25,952 nt of DNA from Deltaproteobacteria bacterium RBG_16_44_11 (GTDB taxonomy: Bacteria > Desulfobacterota > Syntrophia > Syntrophales > Smithellaceae): assembly GCA_001797845.1 (NCBI GenBank), contig MGQN01000020.1, forward strand, positions 21,832 to 47,783. The letters run 5' to 3'. Under the pieces are notes generated by a model. That model was not told the DNA's origin. It did no database searches and worked only from the letters and a program-made list of their open reading frames with translations. Below, in pieces: positions 1-8,477 of this stretch. Both the position numbers and the translations under genes were made by a program. Position 1 is the first letter of the stretch. Every line of letters starts with the position of its first letter.

Positions 1-31
1 CCCTTTCCTCACCCTGATTTCACGTTCCTGT

Positions 32-1216
32 TTAGTATGTACTCAACTCGTTCTCCGTCCAATCCTGAAGCACAATAACTTCCGCCTTGGGGCCGCTCTG
101 CCAGATGCGAAGCGCCCGTGGGGGACGATGATTATCCGCTCTCCAGGTTAATTTGGGACCAATTCCCTGAAAATTGGTAACCTTATCCAGTTCGTTCTTA
201 AGAGCCTCCGTGCTTAAATTTCTGCCGACCTTTTTAAGCGCATATACCAGCGGCTCCGCAACAATAATGCCGGCCGCATAGAAGATTCCCCATCTTTCTG
301 TCGGGGCAAGCCTCTTTGCTGCGGCGCGATATTTAACCTGAAGCGGCGTGTTGGCGAAGATATCTTCCGTGAACGCACTGGTCATAACACCTTCCTTGGC
401 CCATAATCCATCGGTGATGGTATTCATGAGGACATAGTCGGTAAGGTTGTAGGAATGAATCCACTGCGGGTGGAAACCTACGGAAACAGCGTTTCTCAGA
501 GCGATAGCCGCCTGAGTAGGAGCCACATACCCGATGATCGCTTCCGCACCGGCGGATTTAAGCCGCGCTACCTGTGAGGTTAAATCTCTTTCAATCGGCT
601 CAACGGGAACCGCAGCTACTAATTCCATGTTGTATTTTTTCAATCTTATTTTAGCACCGGCCATAGAATCCAAACCATAGTCATCATTCTGGTAAAGCAT
701 GCCTATCTTTTTGAATTTCTTTTTTTCAACGAGAAATTTTGCAATGACGCTGGCGTCATCATCGTAGGCTGGCCACATATTCCACAAATAGGGGTTGTGG
801 GGCACGTGAAAAGATTTAGCCCCGGTACAAACCCCTACCCAAATAATCTTGTTTTGCTGCAGGTATCTCTGCACGGCAACACCGGGAGCAGTACCAACAC
901 CGCCCACAAAAGCTAAAACACCCTGACGGTCAACCAGGTCTCTCACGCCGGCCATTGTCTGAGAAGGATTGTATTGATCATCGCGGATAAAATAGCGGAT
1001 TTTTCTCCCATGGATTCCGCCTTCCTCATTGACAATATCGAAGAGAAGTTTACTGCCGCGCGCGACAGAGCCCCACGGAGCAGCGGGACCTGTCTGCGGT
1101 CCCCACTGACCTATTCTGATTTCCTGGTCATCAAATCCGGGCTTGGCGGCATAAACAAGCATCGTAGTCAGAAGAACCGCGCTTATAATCATAAATCCGA
1201 TGAAAACTTTTTTCAT
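32..1216 (-). CDS. ABC transporter substrate-binding protein, LivK/Peripla_BP_6 family
   Basis: Predicted periplasmic binding protein of a branched-chain amino acid/amide-type ABC importer (394 aa). Residues 1-23 form a typical Sec signal peptide (MKK, a hydrophobic run, then VYA before AKPG). The mature part begins with the family pattern IRIGQWGPQTGPAA, followed by the first-lobe sequence IVNEEGGIHGRKI and a GYVAPTQAA segment in the second lobe. The ATG at 1214-1216 is preceded by a good GGAGGG ribosome site on the minus strand. It is the last gene of the cluster that reads livM, livH, small protein, livK. The ligand cannot be read from sequence. Neighbouring acyl-CoA synthetase suggests an organic or aromatic acid as an alternative to leucine/isoleucine/valine, but that is inference. 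Family call is strong. Confidence 0.93.
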   Translation of the reverse strand: MKKVFIGFMIISAVLLTTMLVYAAKPGFDDQEIRIGQWGPQTGPAAPWGSVARGSKLLFDIVNEEGGIHGRKIRYFIRDDQYNPSQTMAGVRDLVDRQGVLAFVGGVGTAPGVAVQRYLQQNKIIWVGVCTGAKSFHVPHNPYLWNMWPAYDDDASVIAKFLVEKKKFKKIGMLYQNDDYGLDSMAGAKIRLKKYNMELVAAVPVEPIERDLTSQVARLKSAGAEAIIGYVAPTQAAIALRNAVSVGFHPQWIHSYNLTDYVLMNTITDGLWAKEGVMTSAFTEDIFANTPLQVKYRAAAKRLAPTERWGIFYAAGIIVAEPLVYALKKVGRNLSTEALKNELDKVTNFQGIGPKLTWRADNHRPPRALRIWQSGPKAEVIVLQDWTENELSTY

Positions 1217-1247
1217 AACACCCTCCTTTTCTTCATTCTATTTATTG

Positions 1248-1269
1248 GATGGAACAGTGCGTGTCCATC
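1248..1269 (-). other. Small stem-loop upstream of the binding-protein gene
   Basis: Perfect 6-bp inverted repeat (GATGGA / TCCATC) with a 10-nt loop in the 81-bp gap between the small membrane protein gene and the binding-protein gene. Hairpins at this place in binding-protein operons can stabilise or partly terminate mRNA and so raise binding protein over permease. No U-tract follows. It could be chance. Confidence 0.25.
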
Positions 1270-1297
1270 GTTAAGAATCCACTTTTTACTGCAGTTC

Positions 1298-1753
1298 TCA
1301 TCCTTTGTACCAAATCCCTTTTTCCTTCAAGAATGTGAAGCTGTAATTATAGACCCTTTTTTCTCCAGTATCGGCATATTTTATATCTACATCCACTTCC
1401 ACCTGCACAAATTTTTCAACGGCCGGATAGTTTTCCCTGTTATCATTATCCCTCAGCCGGTAGATATCCACGATGCGGTACGTTTGTATCCTGACCGGAG
1501 AATTTTTGACATCTTTTAAGTACTCTTCATATGAATGCGTTTTCTTGTAGTCCGAAGAAGAAGCAAGATACGCGTAAACCTGCTGATAATTTTCGGCCAT
1601 TTCCGCCTGGAAATAGGCCTTTGCTGCCTGTTCAATTGCGTTTTTTTCCAGAAGAAATTCCACCTTTTTTCTCGGTTGGTCCCAGATAATCAAACCTGCC
1701 GCGATAACTACGACAACAAATATAGCCACCACAATTATTTTTTTCTTTTGCAT
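1298..1753 (-). CDS. Small membrane-anchored protein, NTF2-like fold suspected
   Basis: A 151-aa protein that I cannot assign to a named family. Residues 1-5 are basic (MQKKK) and are followed by one hydrophobic helix to about residue 25, so it is an N-terminal membrane anchor or uncleaved signal. The soluble part starts with a helical stretch (AAKAYFQAEMAENYQQVYAYL) and then alternates charged beta-like strands ending in FLKEKGIWYKG. That pattern, a helix pair followed by a curved sheet with a final 'W' strand, resembles NTF2/DUF4878-like extracytoplasmic domains; this is inference. It sits inside the liv cluster, 52 bp after livH and 81 bp before the binding protein, so it is probably co-transcribed and may be an accessory of the importer. 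ATG at 1751-1753 has an AGAGGA ribosome site. Confidence 0.8.
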   Translation of the reverse strand: MQKKKIIVVAIFVVVVIAAGLIIWDQPRKKVEFLLEKNAIEQAAKAYFQAEMAENYQQVYAYLASSSDYKKTHSYEEYLKDVKNSPVRIQTYRIVDIYRLRDNDNRENYPAVEKFVQVEVDVDIKYADTGEKRVYNYSFTFLKEKGIWYKG

Positions 1754-1805
1754 TTTCCTCTGTATAACATCTTTTATTTTACTCTTCTGCCTTCAGTCCC
1801 GCACA

Positions 1806-2681
1806 TTACACCTTCTTGACATAGTGCTTGGCGAAAAGACCGCTGGGGCGGACGCACAACACTAAAACAATAACAACAAAAGCTGTTATTGGCTTCCATG
1901 CCGGCCAGACATAACCGAAGAAGTTTTCAATAAGCCCCATAATAAAACCGCCGATGAGAACCCCGGGGATGCTCATGAGACCGCCCAGCACCGCCGCCGC
2001 AAAAGCACGGAGAAACGGCTCCATCATAAATCCGGGATCAAGAATAGTCTTGGCAGATAAAAGCATTGCCGCGGTTACGCCAATAACCGAGCTGAAGGCC
2101 CAGGCAAAGGCAAAAACGCGATCTGTTTTTATTCCCATTATTTTAGCGGCATGTTTATTTTGCTGCGTTGCCCGCATAGCTGTTCCCAGTTTTGTGTGCT
2201 GGAAGAAAAAATAGAGGAACGTCATGATAACAGCGGCAACGATAAAAACAGCGGCAGCCCACTCGCTGATAATGAAACCCGGAATAGGCTCATAGGTTAC
2301 CTTATAGGAGACGGGAATAGAAAATTGCTTTTGTTCCGCTCCCCATTTCCAGCTGGCCAGACCCATAAGGAGCATTTGCGCCCCAATCGTTATTACGATG
2401 AGGCCAATGAGGGTGGGATTCTTAGCCGGTCGCAAGAAGAAATACTCAATAGCCACCCCCAAAATAGCCGCAAAAACAAGAGCTACTATAAAGGCAAGCC
2501 AAAATGGACAGCCGTAAATGACTAAAACATGGAAGGCAACAAATGTGGAAAACATAGCCATCTCGCCCGCGGCGAAATTAAGCACTTCCGACGTCTTGTA
2601 GATAATCACAACTGCCAGCCCGAAAAGACCATAACAGGCGCCCATAGCCAAACCATCAATTAATAATTGTCCGAACGGCAT
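1806..2681 (-). CDS. livH: Branched-chain amino acid-type ABC transporter permease LivH
   Basis: Inner-membrane permease, 291 aa, the usual length for LivH. It has about eight hydrophobic helices. The N-terminus reads LLIDGLAMGACYGLFGLAVVIIYKTSEVLNFAAGEMAM, which is the standard LivH opening. The C-terminal coupling region AAAVLGGLMSIPGVLIGG is the place where an ATPase subunit docks. ATG at 2679-2681 has an AAGGAG site at normal spacing. It follows livM by 46 bp and belongs to the same minus-strand cluster. The ATPases (LivG, LivF) must lie left of the window or elsewhere. Substrate is not readable. Confidence 0.95.
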   Translation of the reverse strand: MPFGQLLIDGLAMGACYGLFGLAVVIIYKTSEVLNFAAGEMAMFSTFVAFHVLVIYGCPFWLAFIVALVFAAILGVAIEYFFLRPAKNPTLIGLIVITIGAQMLLMGLASWKWGAEQKQFSIPVSYKVTYEPIPGFIISEWAAAVFIVAAVIMTFLYFFFQHTKLGTAMRATQQNKHAAKIMGIKTDRVFAFAWAFSSVIGVTAAMLLSAKTILDPGFMMEPFLRAFAAAVLGGLMSIPGVLIGGFIMGLIENFFGYVWPAWKPITAFVVIVLVLCVRPSGLFAKHYVKKV

Positions 2682-2727
2682 ATTTCTCCTTTACTTATCT
2701 TTGCTTTCCTTTTTTGCCAACCCTCAC

Positions 2728-3798
2728 TTAAAAAGGCCATGTTTTCCAATATTTTTTTATCCGTATCCATGCGCCGAATATTCCCAGAGGCTCAAACAGC
2801 ATGATGCCGATCATCACCAGCCCCAGAGCTATATAATTGAAATTATCCATGCCTGTAATCGTCATCCATTGCTCTGACACCTTGATCAACAGGCTTCCCA
2901 CAAAGGGAACTTCACCGACATTTTTAAACAAATCATACATAAGATAGGTAATAAGCGCCGCTCCTGTTATGGACCCCATAACTGAACCCAGCCCGCCCAC
3001 AACAATCATGACGATAAAAATAATCGAAAGAATCAAATTAAATGTGAAGGGATCAAAAAAACCGAGAACAAAAGCGAAGAGCCCCCCGGCGATCCCGGCA
3101 TAAAAGGCGCTTAGAGCAAAAGAAAGAGTTTTATACATCGTCAGGTTGATACCGATCACTTCGGCGGCAATATCGCTATCCCGAATGGCTACGAAAGCCC
3201 TCCCGGCCCTTGTCTTTAAAATATTTATCGCGAACAAAACCATGATTATCGTAAAAGCCAGGACAAGATAATACTTGCTCATCACCGTTTCCAGTATCCA
3301 GCTTAATCCAATTTGAGGTATTCCAATATCCAGCGTAGGAGCGGACAGTCCCGCGCGTCCGCCGAAAAATGGCGTGTGACCGATGATATGCATGATGGCC
3401 AGGCCAAAAGCGAGCGTAGCAATGGTGAGATAAGGTCCTTCGAGTCTCAGCGCCGGAAGTCCTAATATAAAGCCAAAAAAAGCCGCGATAAAAGCGGCGG
3501 CAATGATGGCAACGAAGAAAGGTATTTGCAACTTGGTCATGATAAGTACGGTCGCATAGGCTCCTATAGCAAAGAACCCCGCATGCCCCAGTGAGATTTG
3601 CCCCGTAGAGCCTACCAGGATATTCAGCCCTACCGAAACAATGATATAAACCATAATGAGATTTAACAGATACAATGAGTAGTCTGATAAATAGAGTGGA
3701 AACGTGAAGAGCACAATAAGAAAAACGATTGTCCAGAAAAGAATTGTCCCGCTTTTAAAAAGTTCAATATCTTCGTAATATGCGCGCTTCATGTCCAT
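2728..3798 (-). CDS. livM: Branched-chain amino acid-type ABC transporter permease LivM
   Basis: Second permease of the importer, 356 aa, many transmembrane helices. Diagnostic LivM stretches are LNILVGSTGQISLGHAGFFAIGAY near residue 60, LPALRLEGPYLTIATLAFGLA in the middle, and IRDSDIAAEVIGINLTMYKTLSFALSA followed by a GGLGSVMGSITGAAL coupling segment. An N-terminal extension of about 25 residues precedes the first helix, as in many LivM proteins. Two ATGs lie two codons apart (3798 and 3792). An AGAGGA is 13 nt before the first, a long spacing, so translation may start poorly or be coupled. LivH follows at 46 bp. Forms a heterodimer with LivH in the family. Confidence 0.95.
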   Translation of the reverse strand: MDMKRAYYEDIELFKSGTILFWTIVFLIVLFTFPLYLSDYSLYLLNLIMVYIIVSVGLNILVGSTGQISLGHAGFFAIGAYATVLIMTKLQIPFFVAIIAAAFIAAFFGFILGLPALRLEGPYLTIATLAFGLAIMHIIGHTPFFGGRAGLSAPTLDIGIPQIGLSWILETVMSKYYLVLAFTIIMVLFAINILKTRAGRAFVAIRDSDIAAEVIGINLTMYKTLSFALSAFYAGIAGGLFAFVLGFFDPFTFNLILSIIFIVMIVVGGLGSVMGSITGAALITYLMYDLFKNVGEVPFVGSLLIKVSEQWMTITGMDNFNYIALGLVMIGIMLFEPLGIFGAWIRIKKYWKTWPF

Positions 3799-4118
3799 AG
3801 GATTATACTGTTCCTCTCATCTGCCGTAAGGTGCTTGATCTGATAAAAATTGTTTTTCCCAACGGAGATTATACTAAAGAGGTGCCTGGTGAGTCAAGAT
3901 AAAACCATTTTTTAAATGCTGTGGACATTTATGTTAATGTTATTAGTATCAAAGAGTATATTATTTTTCACAAGAGTGGCATAATGTGATCGGCTTGGAC
4001 GAAAAGCACAACTGCTAACTTTATCGTCCAGACCTGTTTTTTAAAAAGTTAAACCAACTTTGAATCTTTACCGATACCTTTTTAAAAACTAATTTTGTAT
4101 GTCATGCAGAAAATCTCG
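3799..4118. other. 320-bp gap without a gene between acyl-CoA synthetase and livM
   Basis: No convincing ORF. It is AT-rich and contains two inverted repeats: GGACGA with TCGTCC around 3997-4029, and AAAGTT-AAACC-AACTTT at 4045-4061. The gap separates the acyl-CoA synthetase from the liv genes, so it may hold the end of one transcript and the promoter of the next. A TATAAT-like hexamer on the minus strand lies directly before the livM start, too close to be its obvious promoter. I see no recognisable riboswitch. Confidence 0.5.
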
Positions 4119-5627
4119 CTAGGCTAATTTTCTCAACTCCTTTTTCAACACCTTGCCAACAAGACTTTTTGGCAGGGCATCCATGAAAACTATTTCTTTC
4201 GGCAGTAAAAAATTCGTTAGCTTCGTTTTGCAAAATTCCACAATTTCCTCAACGGTGGCTGTCTGGCCGGGATTCAATACCACAAATGCTTTAATGTTTT
4301 CCCCGTAAACGTCATCTTTCATTCCGATGACGGACGCTTCTGATATTTTGGGATGCGTAAAAAGCACTTCTTCGATTGTCCGCGGAGAAATATTTTCCCC
4401 TCCTTTAATAATCAAATCTTTCTTTCTGTCGGTAATCCAAAAATATCCGTCTTCATCTTCGTAGCCGACATCGCCGGTATGGAGCCAGCCGTCGCGAATT
4501 GCCTGAGCTGTTTCTTCCGGTTTATTCCAGTATCCTTTCATTAATTGAGGACCCTTAATGACAATTTCACCCTGCTCGCCGCAGGGTAGTATTTTGCTAT
4601 CGTCGTCCATAATCTTCATCTCGGTGCCCTTCATTGGAATTCCTATGGAGCCGACCTTTTTTACTCCATCAAGTGGATTGGTGGAATTGTTTGCTCCCGC
4701 TTCTGTCAAACCCCAGCCTTCGATGATTTCACCGCCGTAAACTTCCTTGAATTTTTTCCACGTCTCCAGAGCCAGGGGTGCGGAGCCGGATATCCAAAAT
4801 TTCATGGAGCTGACGTCGTATTTTTTAGGATCCGGATATAAAAGCAGATAAACGTACATGGTGGGAACGGCAGCCATGATATTGCCACGATATTTTTCGA
4901 TGGACGACAAAATTACTTCCAGATCGAAAGAGTCGAGAAAAACGGTGGTCGCTGTCCGGAACATTCCGTTATTTATCGTGGCGATGCCGAAGGAATGACA
5001 CAGGGGTAGAACGCTAATGTATATAATGCCTTCCGGAATAGCTAAACTCTCGAATTGCATTTTGGCGTTAGCGTAAAGCGAGTGATGAGTGTGCATGACG
5101 CCTTTGGAGTTTCCGGTAGTTCCGGCAGTATAAATAAGTGCGGCAAGCTCATCCTCTTTCATGTCTTCGAATGAATGATCTTCAGCCGAATTGTCCACGA
5201 GTTGATGGTAAGCGATGGTTCCTTCAGGAGCGTCCTGATCAATAAGAATTACCGTTTTGACATTGGGCACTCTTGCTTGCGCCGTATGAACTTGCGGAAG
5301 GAAAGCCATACTGCTGATGACCATTTTTGCGCCGGAATCCTTATAGATATACGCTATTTCTTCATCACTCATCAAAAAATTAATCGGCACGATAACCGCG
5401 CCCATCTTCCAAATGGCGTAAAAACTTTCCAAAACCTCGATACAATTGGGCATTTGAATGATAACCCTTTCTCCTCTTTTTACGCCCAGACTTTTGAGCG
5501 CGCCGGTCAGTTTTCGGGAGTTTTTTTGTATCTCAAAGTTTGTCAGAGCTTTTTCCTTAAAATAATAAGATATTCGTTCACCTTCCGCCAAAACTTTCTC
5601 TTCGCGAAACTGTGCCAGATTCATCAT
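4119..5627 (-). CDS. AMP-binding acyl-CoA synthetase (fatty/organic acid-CoA ligase)
   Basis: ANL-superfamily acid:CoA ligase, 502 aa. It would activate a carboxylic acid with ATP through an acyl-adenylate to the CoA thioester in the cytoplasm. Motifs in order: the phosphate loop YTAGTTGNSKG at about 166-176, the acyl-pocket motif GWGLTEAG, the adenylate motif GWLHTGDVG, the hinge DRKKDLIIKGGENISP, and the catalytic lysine near 492 in SLVGKVLKKELRK. Length is typical of short forms. The AGGAGG site is only 2 nt from the first ATG (5627) but 5 nt from the next (5624), so the second may be the true start. It lies upstream of livMH on the same strand but behind a 320-bp gap. In syntrophs such enzymes start fatty or aromatic acid breakdown; the chain-length preference is not readable. 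Confidence 0.93.
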   Translation of the reverse strand: MMNLAQFREEKVLAEGERISYYFKEKALTNFEIQKNSRKLTGALKSLGVKRGERVIIQMPNCIEVLESFYAIWKMGAVIVPINFLMSDEEIAYIYKDSGAKMVISSMAFLPQVHTAQARVPNVKTVILIDQDAPEGTIAYHQLVDNSAEDHSFEDMKEDELAALIYTAGTTGNSKGVMHTHHSLYANAKMQFESLAIPEGIIYISVLPLCHSFGIATINNGMFRTATTVFLDSFDLEVILSSIEKYRGNIMAAVPTMYVYLLLYPDPKKYDVSSMKFWISGSAPLALETWKKFKEVYGGEIIEGWGLTEAGANNSTNPLDGVKKVGSIGIPMKGTEMKIMDDDSKILPCGEQGEIVIKGPQLMKGYWNKPEETAQAIRDGWLHTGDVGYEDEDGYFWITDRKKDLIIKGGENISPRTIEEVLFTHPKISEASVIGMKDDVYGENIKAFVVLNPGQTATVEEIVEFCKTKLTNFLLPKEIVFMDALPKSLVGKVLKKELRKLA

Positions 5628-5747
5628 GACCTCCTAAAAAATTTACATGTCATTATATTTCTTACAAATAAAACATAAAAACCCTATGAGAAATTGCCGG
5701 TAAAGACTTATATAATTCATGCCTTAATTGGCTGAATTTTTGCAATG

Positions 5748-5767
5748 AAAAAAACCAAGGTTTTTTT
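5748..5767 (-). terminator. Weak terminator-like palindrome after the traB-like gene
   Basis: A perfect palindrome, seven A, CC, AA, GG, seven T, lies 13 bp beyond the stop of the TraB/GumN gene. On the minus strand it reads as a short hairpin ending in a U-run. The stem is mostly A-U, so the terminator would be weak. Position supports the call. Confidence 0.45.
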
Positions 5768-5780
5768 CGAGGGGTTATTA

Positions 5781-6656
5781 TCATTTCTGTAGTTTAATTA
5801 CTTTATACCCGCGTTTACGAAGTAAATTGATAACGCTGTCCGTGCCGGCAAGGTGCGCCGCGCCTACGACCACCATAGTGTTTCCCGAACCATTAAGATA
5901 TCCTTCGATATCCCTCACCCATTTATTGTTTCTGTCCACAATCAGGGTCTGATATAACTTTGGGTAACGTTTTAGTCCTTTGATGTAGAGCTCTTCCATT
6001 TTGGACTCATCACCATTTCTCCAGGCAGCCAGATGTTCTCCCAACATCACTTCAATTTGTCCGAGTTCATCAATAGCTTGAAGGATTTGGTCGCTTCCCA
6101 CGCTCGCATCCACCGAAGCTAGAATACTGATTTGCTGATCCATCGTTTCCAAGCTTCCTGTAGCTTTTCCATCGTCCATAGCTTTATTTTTGAAGAAATA
6201 ATCAACCCCTTTTTGAGGATCGGCGCCGATTTTGTTCATTTCTAATACTGTAAGCGTCATCACAAAAAAAGTCGGCTTAAAAAACTGGTATTGCGCCATC
6301 GGATAATTGCGTTCTCTGCAGAACCTTTCGGCCTTGGCGAAAGCCTCGGATGTAATATGCTCTTTAAGAGTTGTGCCGTCATTGTAAATTGCCTCACTTA
6401 GAAGTTTCCCCATATACTCCGGCCCTTCCATTTCACCGGGCGGAACTTCAAATACGATTTTGCGGGAGTCCTGATAAGCTGTAAAAAATTCCGCAGGCAA
6501 AGGATAATCAGACGCGCGTAACATATGGACAGAACCGGCAAGATAAACAGTAGCCCTGGAAGATCTTGCCGCCCACACGGAACTTTCCGCCTGCACACCG
6601 GAAGCCGTAAACAAAATAATTATTATCAGCGTCATTCGCAACAAATTCAGTCTCAT
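5781..6656 (-). CDS. TraB/GumN family protein (TIKI-like putative metallopeptidase)
   Basis: 291-aa exported protein. Residues 1-23 are a signal peptide ending VQA. The family's two GxxH motifs are present: GSVH at 41-44 and GAAH at 265-268, with a conserved acidic residue in KIVFEVPPG (E70). In the family these motifs bind the metal; eukaryotic TIKI proteins are membrane proteases and Enterococcus TraB blocks a peptide pheromone. Bacterial GumN-type members are mostly uncharacterised. The final GAAHLAG...LLRKRGYKV is classic. The ATG has an AAGGAGA site. It is last in a cluster with an ABC-2 exporter and SppA, 31 bp behind the permease. A role in handling a peptide outside the cytoplasm is inference. 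Confidence 0.88.
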   Translation of the reverse strand: MRLNLLRMTLIIIILFTASGVQAESSVWAARSSRATVYLAGSVHMLRASDYPLPAEFFTAYQDSRKIVFEVPPGEMEGPEYMGKLLSEAIYNDGTTLKEHITSEAFAKAERFCRERNYPMAQYQFFKPTFFVMTLTVLEMNKIGADPQKGVDYFFKNKAMDDGKATGSLETMDQQISILASVDASVGSDQILQAIDELGQIEVMLGEHLAAWRNGDESKMEELYIKGLKRYPKLYQTLIVDRNNKWVRDIEGYLNGSGNTMVVVGAAHLAGTDSVINLLRKRGYKVIKLQK

Positions 6657-6687
6657 TGAATTCTCCTTCTCTTGGACTAATCAAATA

Positions 6688-7452
6688 TTACTTCATCCGG
6701 CTGAAAAGAACGCTCCCCAGCAGGAACATAGTTACCGCGAAAAAAGTGACGACGAGAAAATCAACATAAAACGGAAAAATATGGACATTGAGCAATACAC
6801 CTCTAACTCCATCTACAGCATAGGTAAGAGGATTAAGCTTAACCAATCCCTGAAGCCAGAAGGGAAGCTTGTCGTCAATCGGAAAGAGAGCGCCGGATAA
6901 GAAAAAAAGCGGAAATATAAGAAAGGCCGAGATGACCTGGAATCCCTCCAGGCTATTAAAAAGAGAGCCGAGAGCAAGCCCCATCGAAACCAGCGCGATC
7001 GATGTAATAAATAATAAAAGTAGGGCCAGCGGAATGCCCCAGGGATTTATAGACGGAAACAAAAAGGAGAAGAGGAAGAGAACTATAATCTGTAGTGTAA
7101 CATCCGTGCATCCACCCAAAACCTTTCCCATAAAGATACTGATACGCGATACCGGCGCCACCAGCATGGCCTTGAGCACGTCGAGCTTGCGGTCCCAGAC
7201 TATATAAAGGCCGAAGTACACTGATCCGAAAAGTACCAGCATAGCCAGTATACCCGGATATATATAATCCTGATAATTGATATCGCTGACGCTGACGCTC
7301 GCTCCCACGCCGCTGCCGAACAGGAAAAGCCACATGAGAGGCTGAACGATGCTGGAGACAATTCTGCTTTTCTCGCGCTGGAAAACCTTGAATTCCCTCC
7401 ACCAGACCGCGTACATGCCCATCAATTCTTTTTGTATGCGTCCTTCGTTCAT
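6688..7452 (-). CDS. ABC-2 type transporter permease
   Basis: Inner-membrane permease of a DrrB/NodJ-type ABC exporter, 254 aa, six hydrophobic helices. The N-terminal cytoplasmic segment VWWREFKVFQREKSRIVSSIVQPLMWLFLFGSG and the late LSGALFPIDDKLPFWLQGLVKLNPLTYAVDGVRGVLL are family hallmarks. ATG is at 7450-7452, 4 nt after the stop of the ATPase gene, so translation is probably coupled; no strong ribosome site is seen. Two permease copies would pair with two copies of the ATPase encoded just upstream. Family members export drugs, lipids, polysaccharides or heme; the cargo here is unknown. Placement between sppA and a traB-like gene is the only clue. Confidence 0.93.
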   Translation of the reverse strand: MNEGRIQKELMGMYAVWWREFKVFQREKSRIVSSIVQPLMWLFLFGSGVGASVSVSDINYQDYIYPGILAMLVLFGSVYFGLYIVWDRKLDVLKAMLVAPVSRISIFMGKVLGGCTDVTLQIIVLFLFSFLFPSINPWGIPLALLLLFITSIALVSMGLALGSLFNSLEGFQVISAFLIFPLFFLSGALFPIDDKLPFWLQGLVKLNPLTYAVDGVRGVLLNVHIFPFYVDFLVVTFFAVTMFLLGSVLFSRMK

Positions 7453-7456
7453 AAAT

Positions 7457-8434
7457 TCAGGACCCTCTCTGACGGTACCGGGCTACGGAATCCACCCAGC
7501 TGCCGGAATCTTCTATAGAATCTTCCCTGATATCCCTTCCAGTCAACTTGATAAACACGTCGTTGAGCGTAGGTACTCTCACCTCCACACATTCCACATC
7601 TTTAATTATGGAAAGAATTTCCGCCAGATGCAGATGTGCCTCTTTTGTGATTATTTCCAGCGTGCCTTCGTTTTCCTTGACTTCGTAAACATAAGGCAGA
7701 GCGCGTATTTTTTCCAGGGGAGATTCTTTCACTCTTATTGCCACCATATCTCCGCCCATGGACTCCTTGAGCCCCTCCGGTGAATCTAGCGCGATTATTT
7801 TGCCGTGGTCGATGATGCCCACGCGGTCGCATACCTGCTCGGCTTCCTCCATGTAATGAGTGGTGAGCACAACGGTGGTTTGCTCCGTTTGCGCCATCTT
7901 TTTAATATATTCCCATATGCGCGCCCGTGTCTGCGGGTCAAGCCCGAGCGTCGGTTCGTCCAGAAAGAGCACGGCCGGCCGGTGCAAAAGACCGCGCGCC
8001 AGTTCGAGGCGTCTGCGCATTCCGCCGGAATATGTGCGCGTTATATCATTGCCGCGCTCATGCAAATCGACTAATTCCAGCATCTGGTTTATTCGTGCTT
8101 CCCTGATATCCGAAGAAACGCCGTAAAGACGCGCATGCAATTCAAGATTTTCACGCCCGGTAAGAACAGTATCCAACGTAGGGTCTTGAAACACAATGCC
8201 GATCTGGCGCCTGACTCGCGCTGGTTCTCTGATGATATCATAACCGGCTATTGACGCGCTTCCGGAACTCGGACGAACAATGGTGCAAAGCATCCCGATA
8301 GTTGTGGTCTTACCGGCGCCGTTGGGGCCGAGCAAACCGAATACCTCGCCCTTGTGTATGCTCAGATCGATACTGTTGACCGCCTGTATTCTGCCGTAAA
8401 TTTTTGTCAGGGCACTGGTCTTAATAATTTCCAT
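7457..8434 (-). CDS. ABC transporter ATP-binding protein (DrrA-like)
   Basis: Cytoplasmic ATPase of the ABC-2 exporter, 325 aa. Walker A GPNGAGKTTT at 36-45, Q-loop VFQDPT near 82, signature YSGGMRRRLELARG at about 135-148, Walker B LFLDEP at 156-161, D-loop TLGLDP, and H-loop TTHYMEE with H193. The C-terminal 100 residues form the usual DrrA-type accessory domain with LNDVFIKLTGRDIRED at its end. All catalytic residues are intact. The stop is 4 nt from the permease start. The gap to sppA upstream is 43 bp, so one transcript is likely. The spacing from the nearest AGGATG to the ATG is long (about 11 nt). Confidence 0.95.
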   Translation of the reverse strand: MEIIKTSALTKIYGRIQAVNSIDLSIHKGEVFGLLGPNGAGKTTTIGMLCTIVRPSSGSASIAGYDIIREPARVRRQIGIVFQDPTLDTVLTGRENLELHARLYGVSSDIREARINQMLELVDLHERGNDITRTYSGGMRRRLELARGLLHRPAVLFLDEPTLGLDPQTRARIWEYIKKMAQTEQTTVVLTTHYMEEAEQVCDRVGIIDHGKIIALDSPEGLKESMGGDMVAIRVKESPLEKIRALPYVYEVKENEGTLEIITKEAHLHLAEILSIIKDVECVEVRVPTLNDVFIKLTGRDIREDSIEDSGSWVDSVARYRQRGS

Positions 8435-8477
8435 AGAAAAAATTCATCCTGTATTTTTTAATACGCAGTAACCTTTA

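Noticed and set aside
974..1519. Plus-strand 181-codon open frame
   Set aside because: It lies opposite the binding-protein and small-protein genes and has no recognisable domain or ribosome site.
3799..4118. Riboswitch before livM
   Set aside because: Two short inverted repeats only, with no conserved aptamer sequence I recognise.
5748..5767. Strong bidirectional terminator
   Set aside because: The stem is almost all A-T with a tiny loop, so it is kept only as a weak candidate for one direction.
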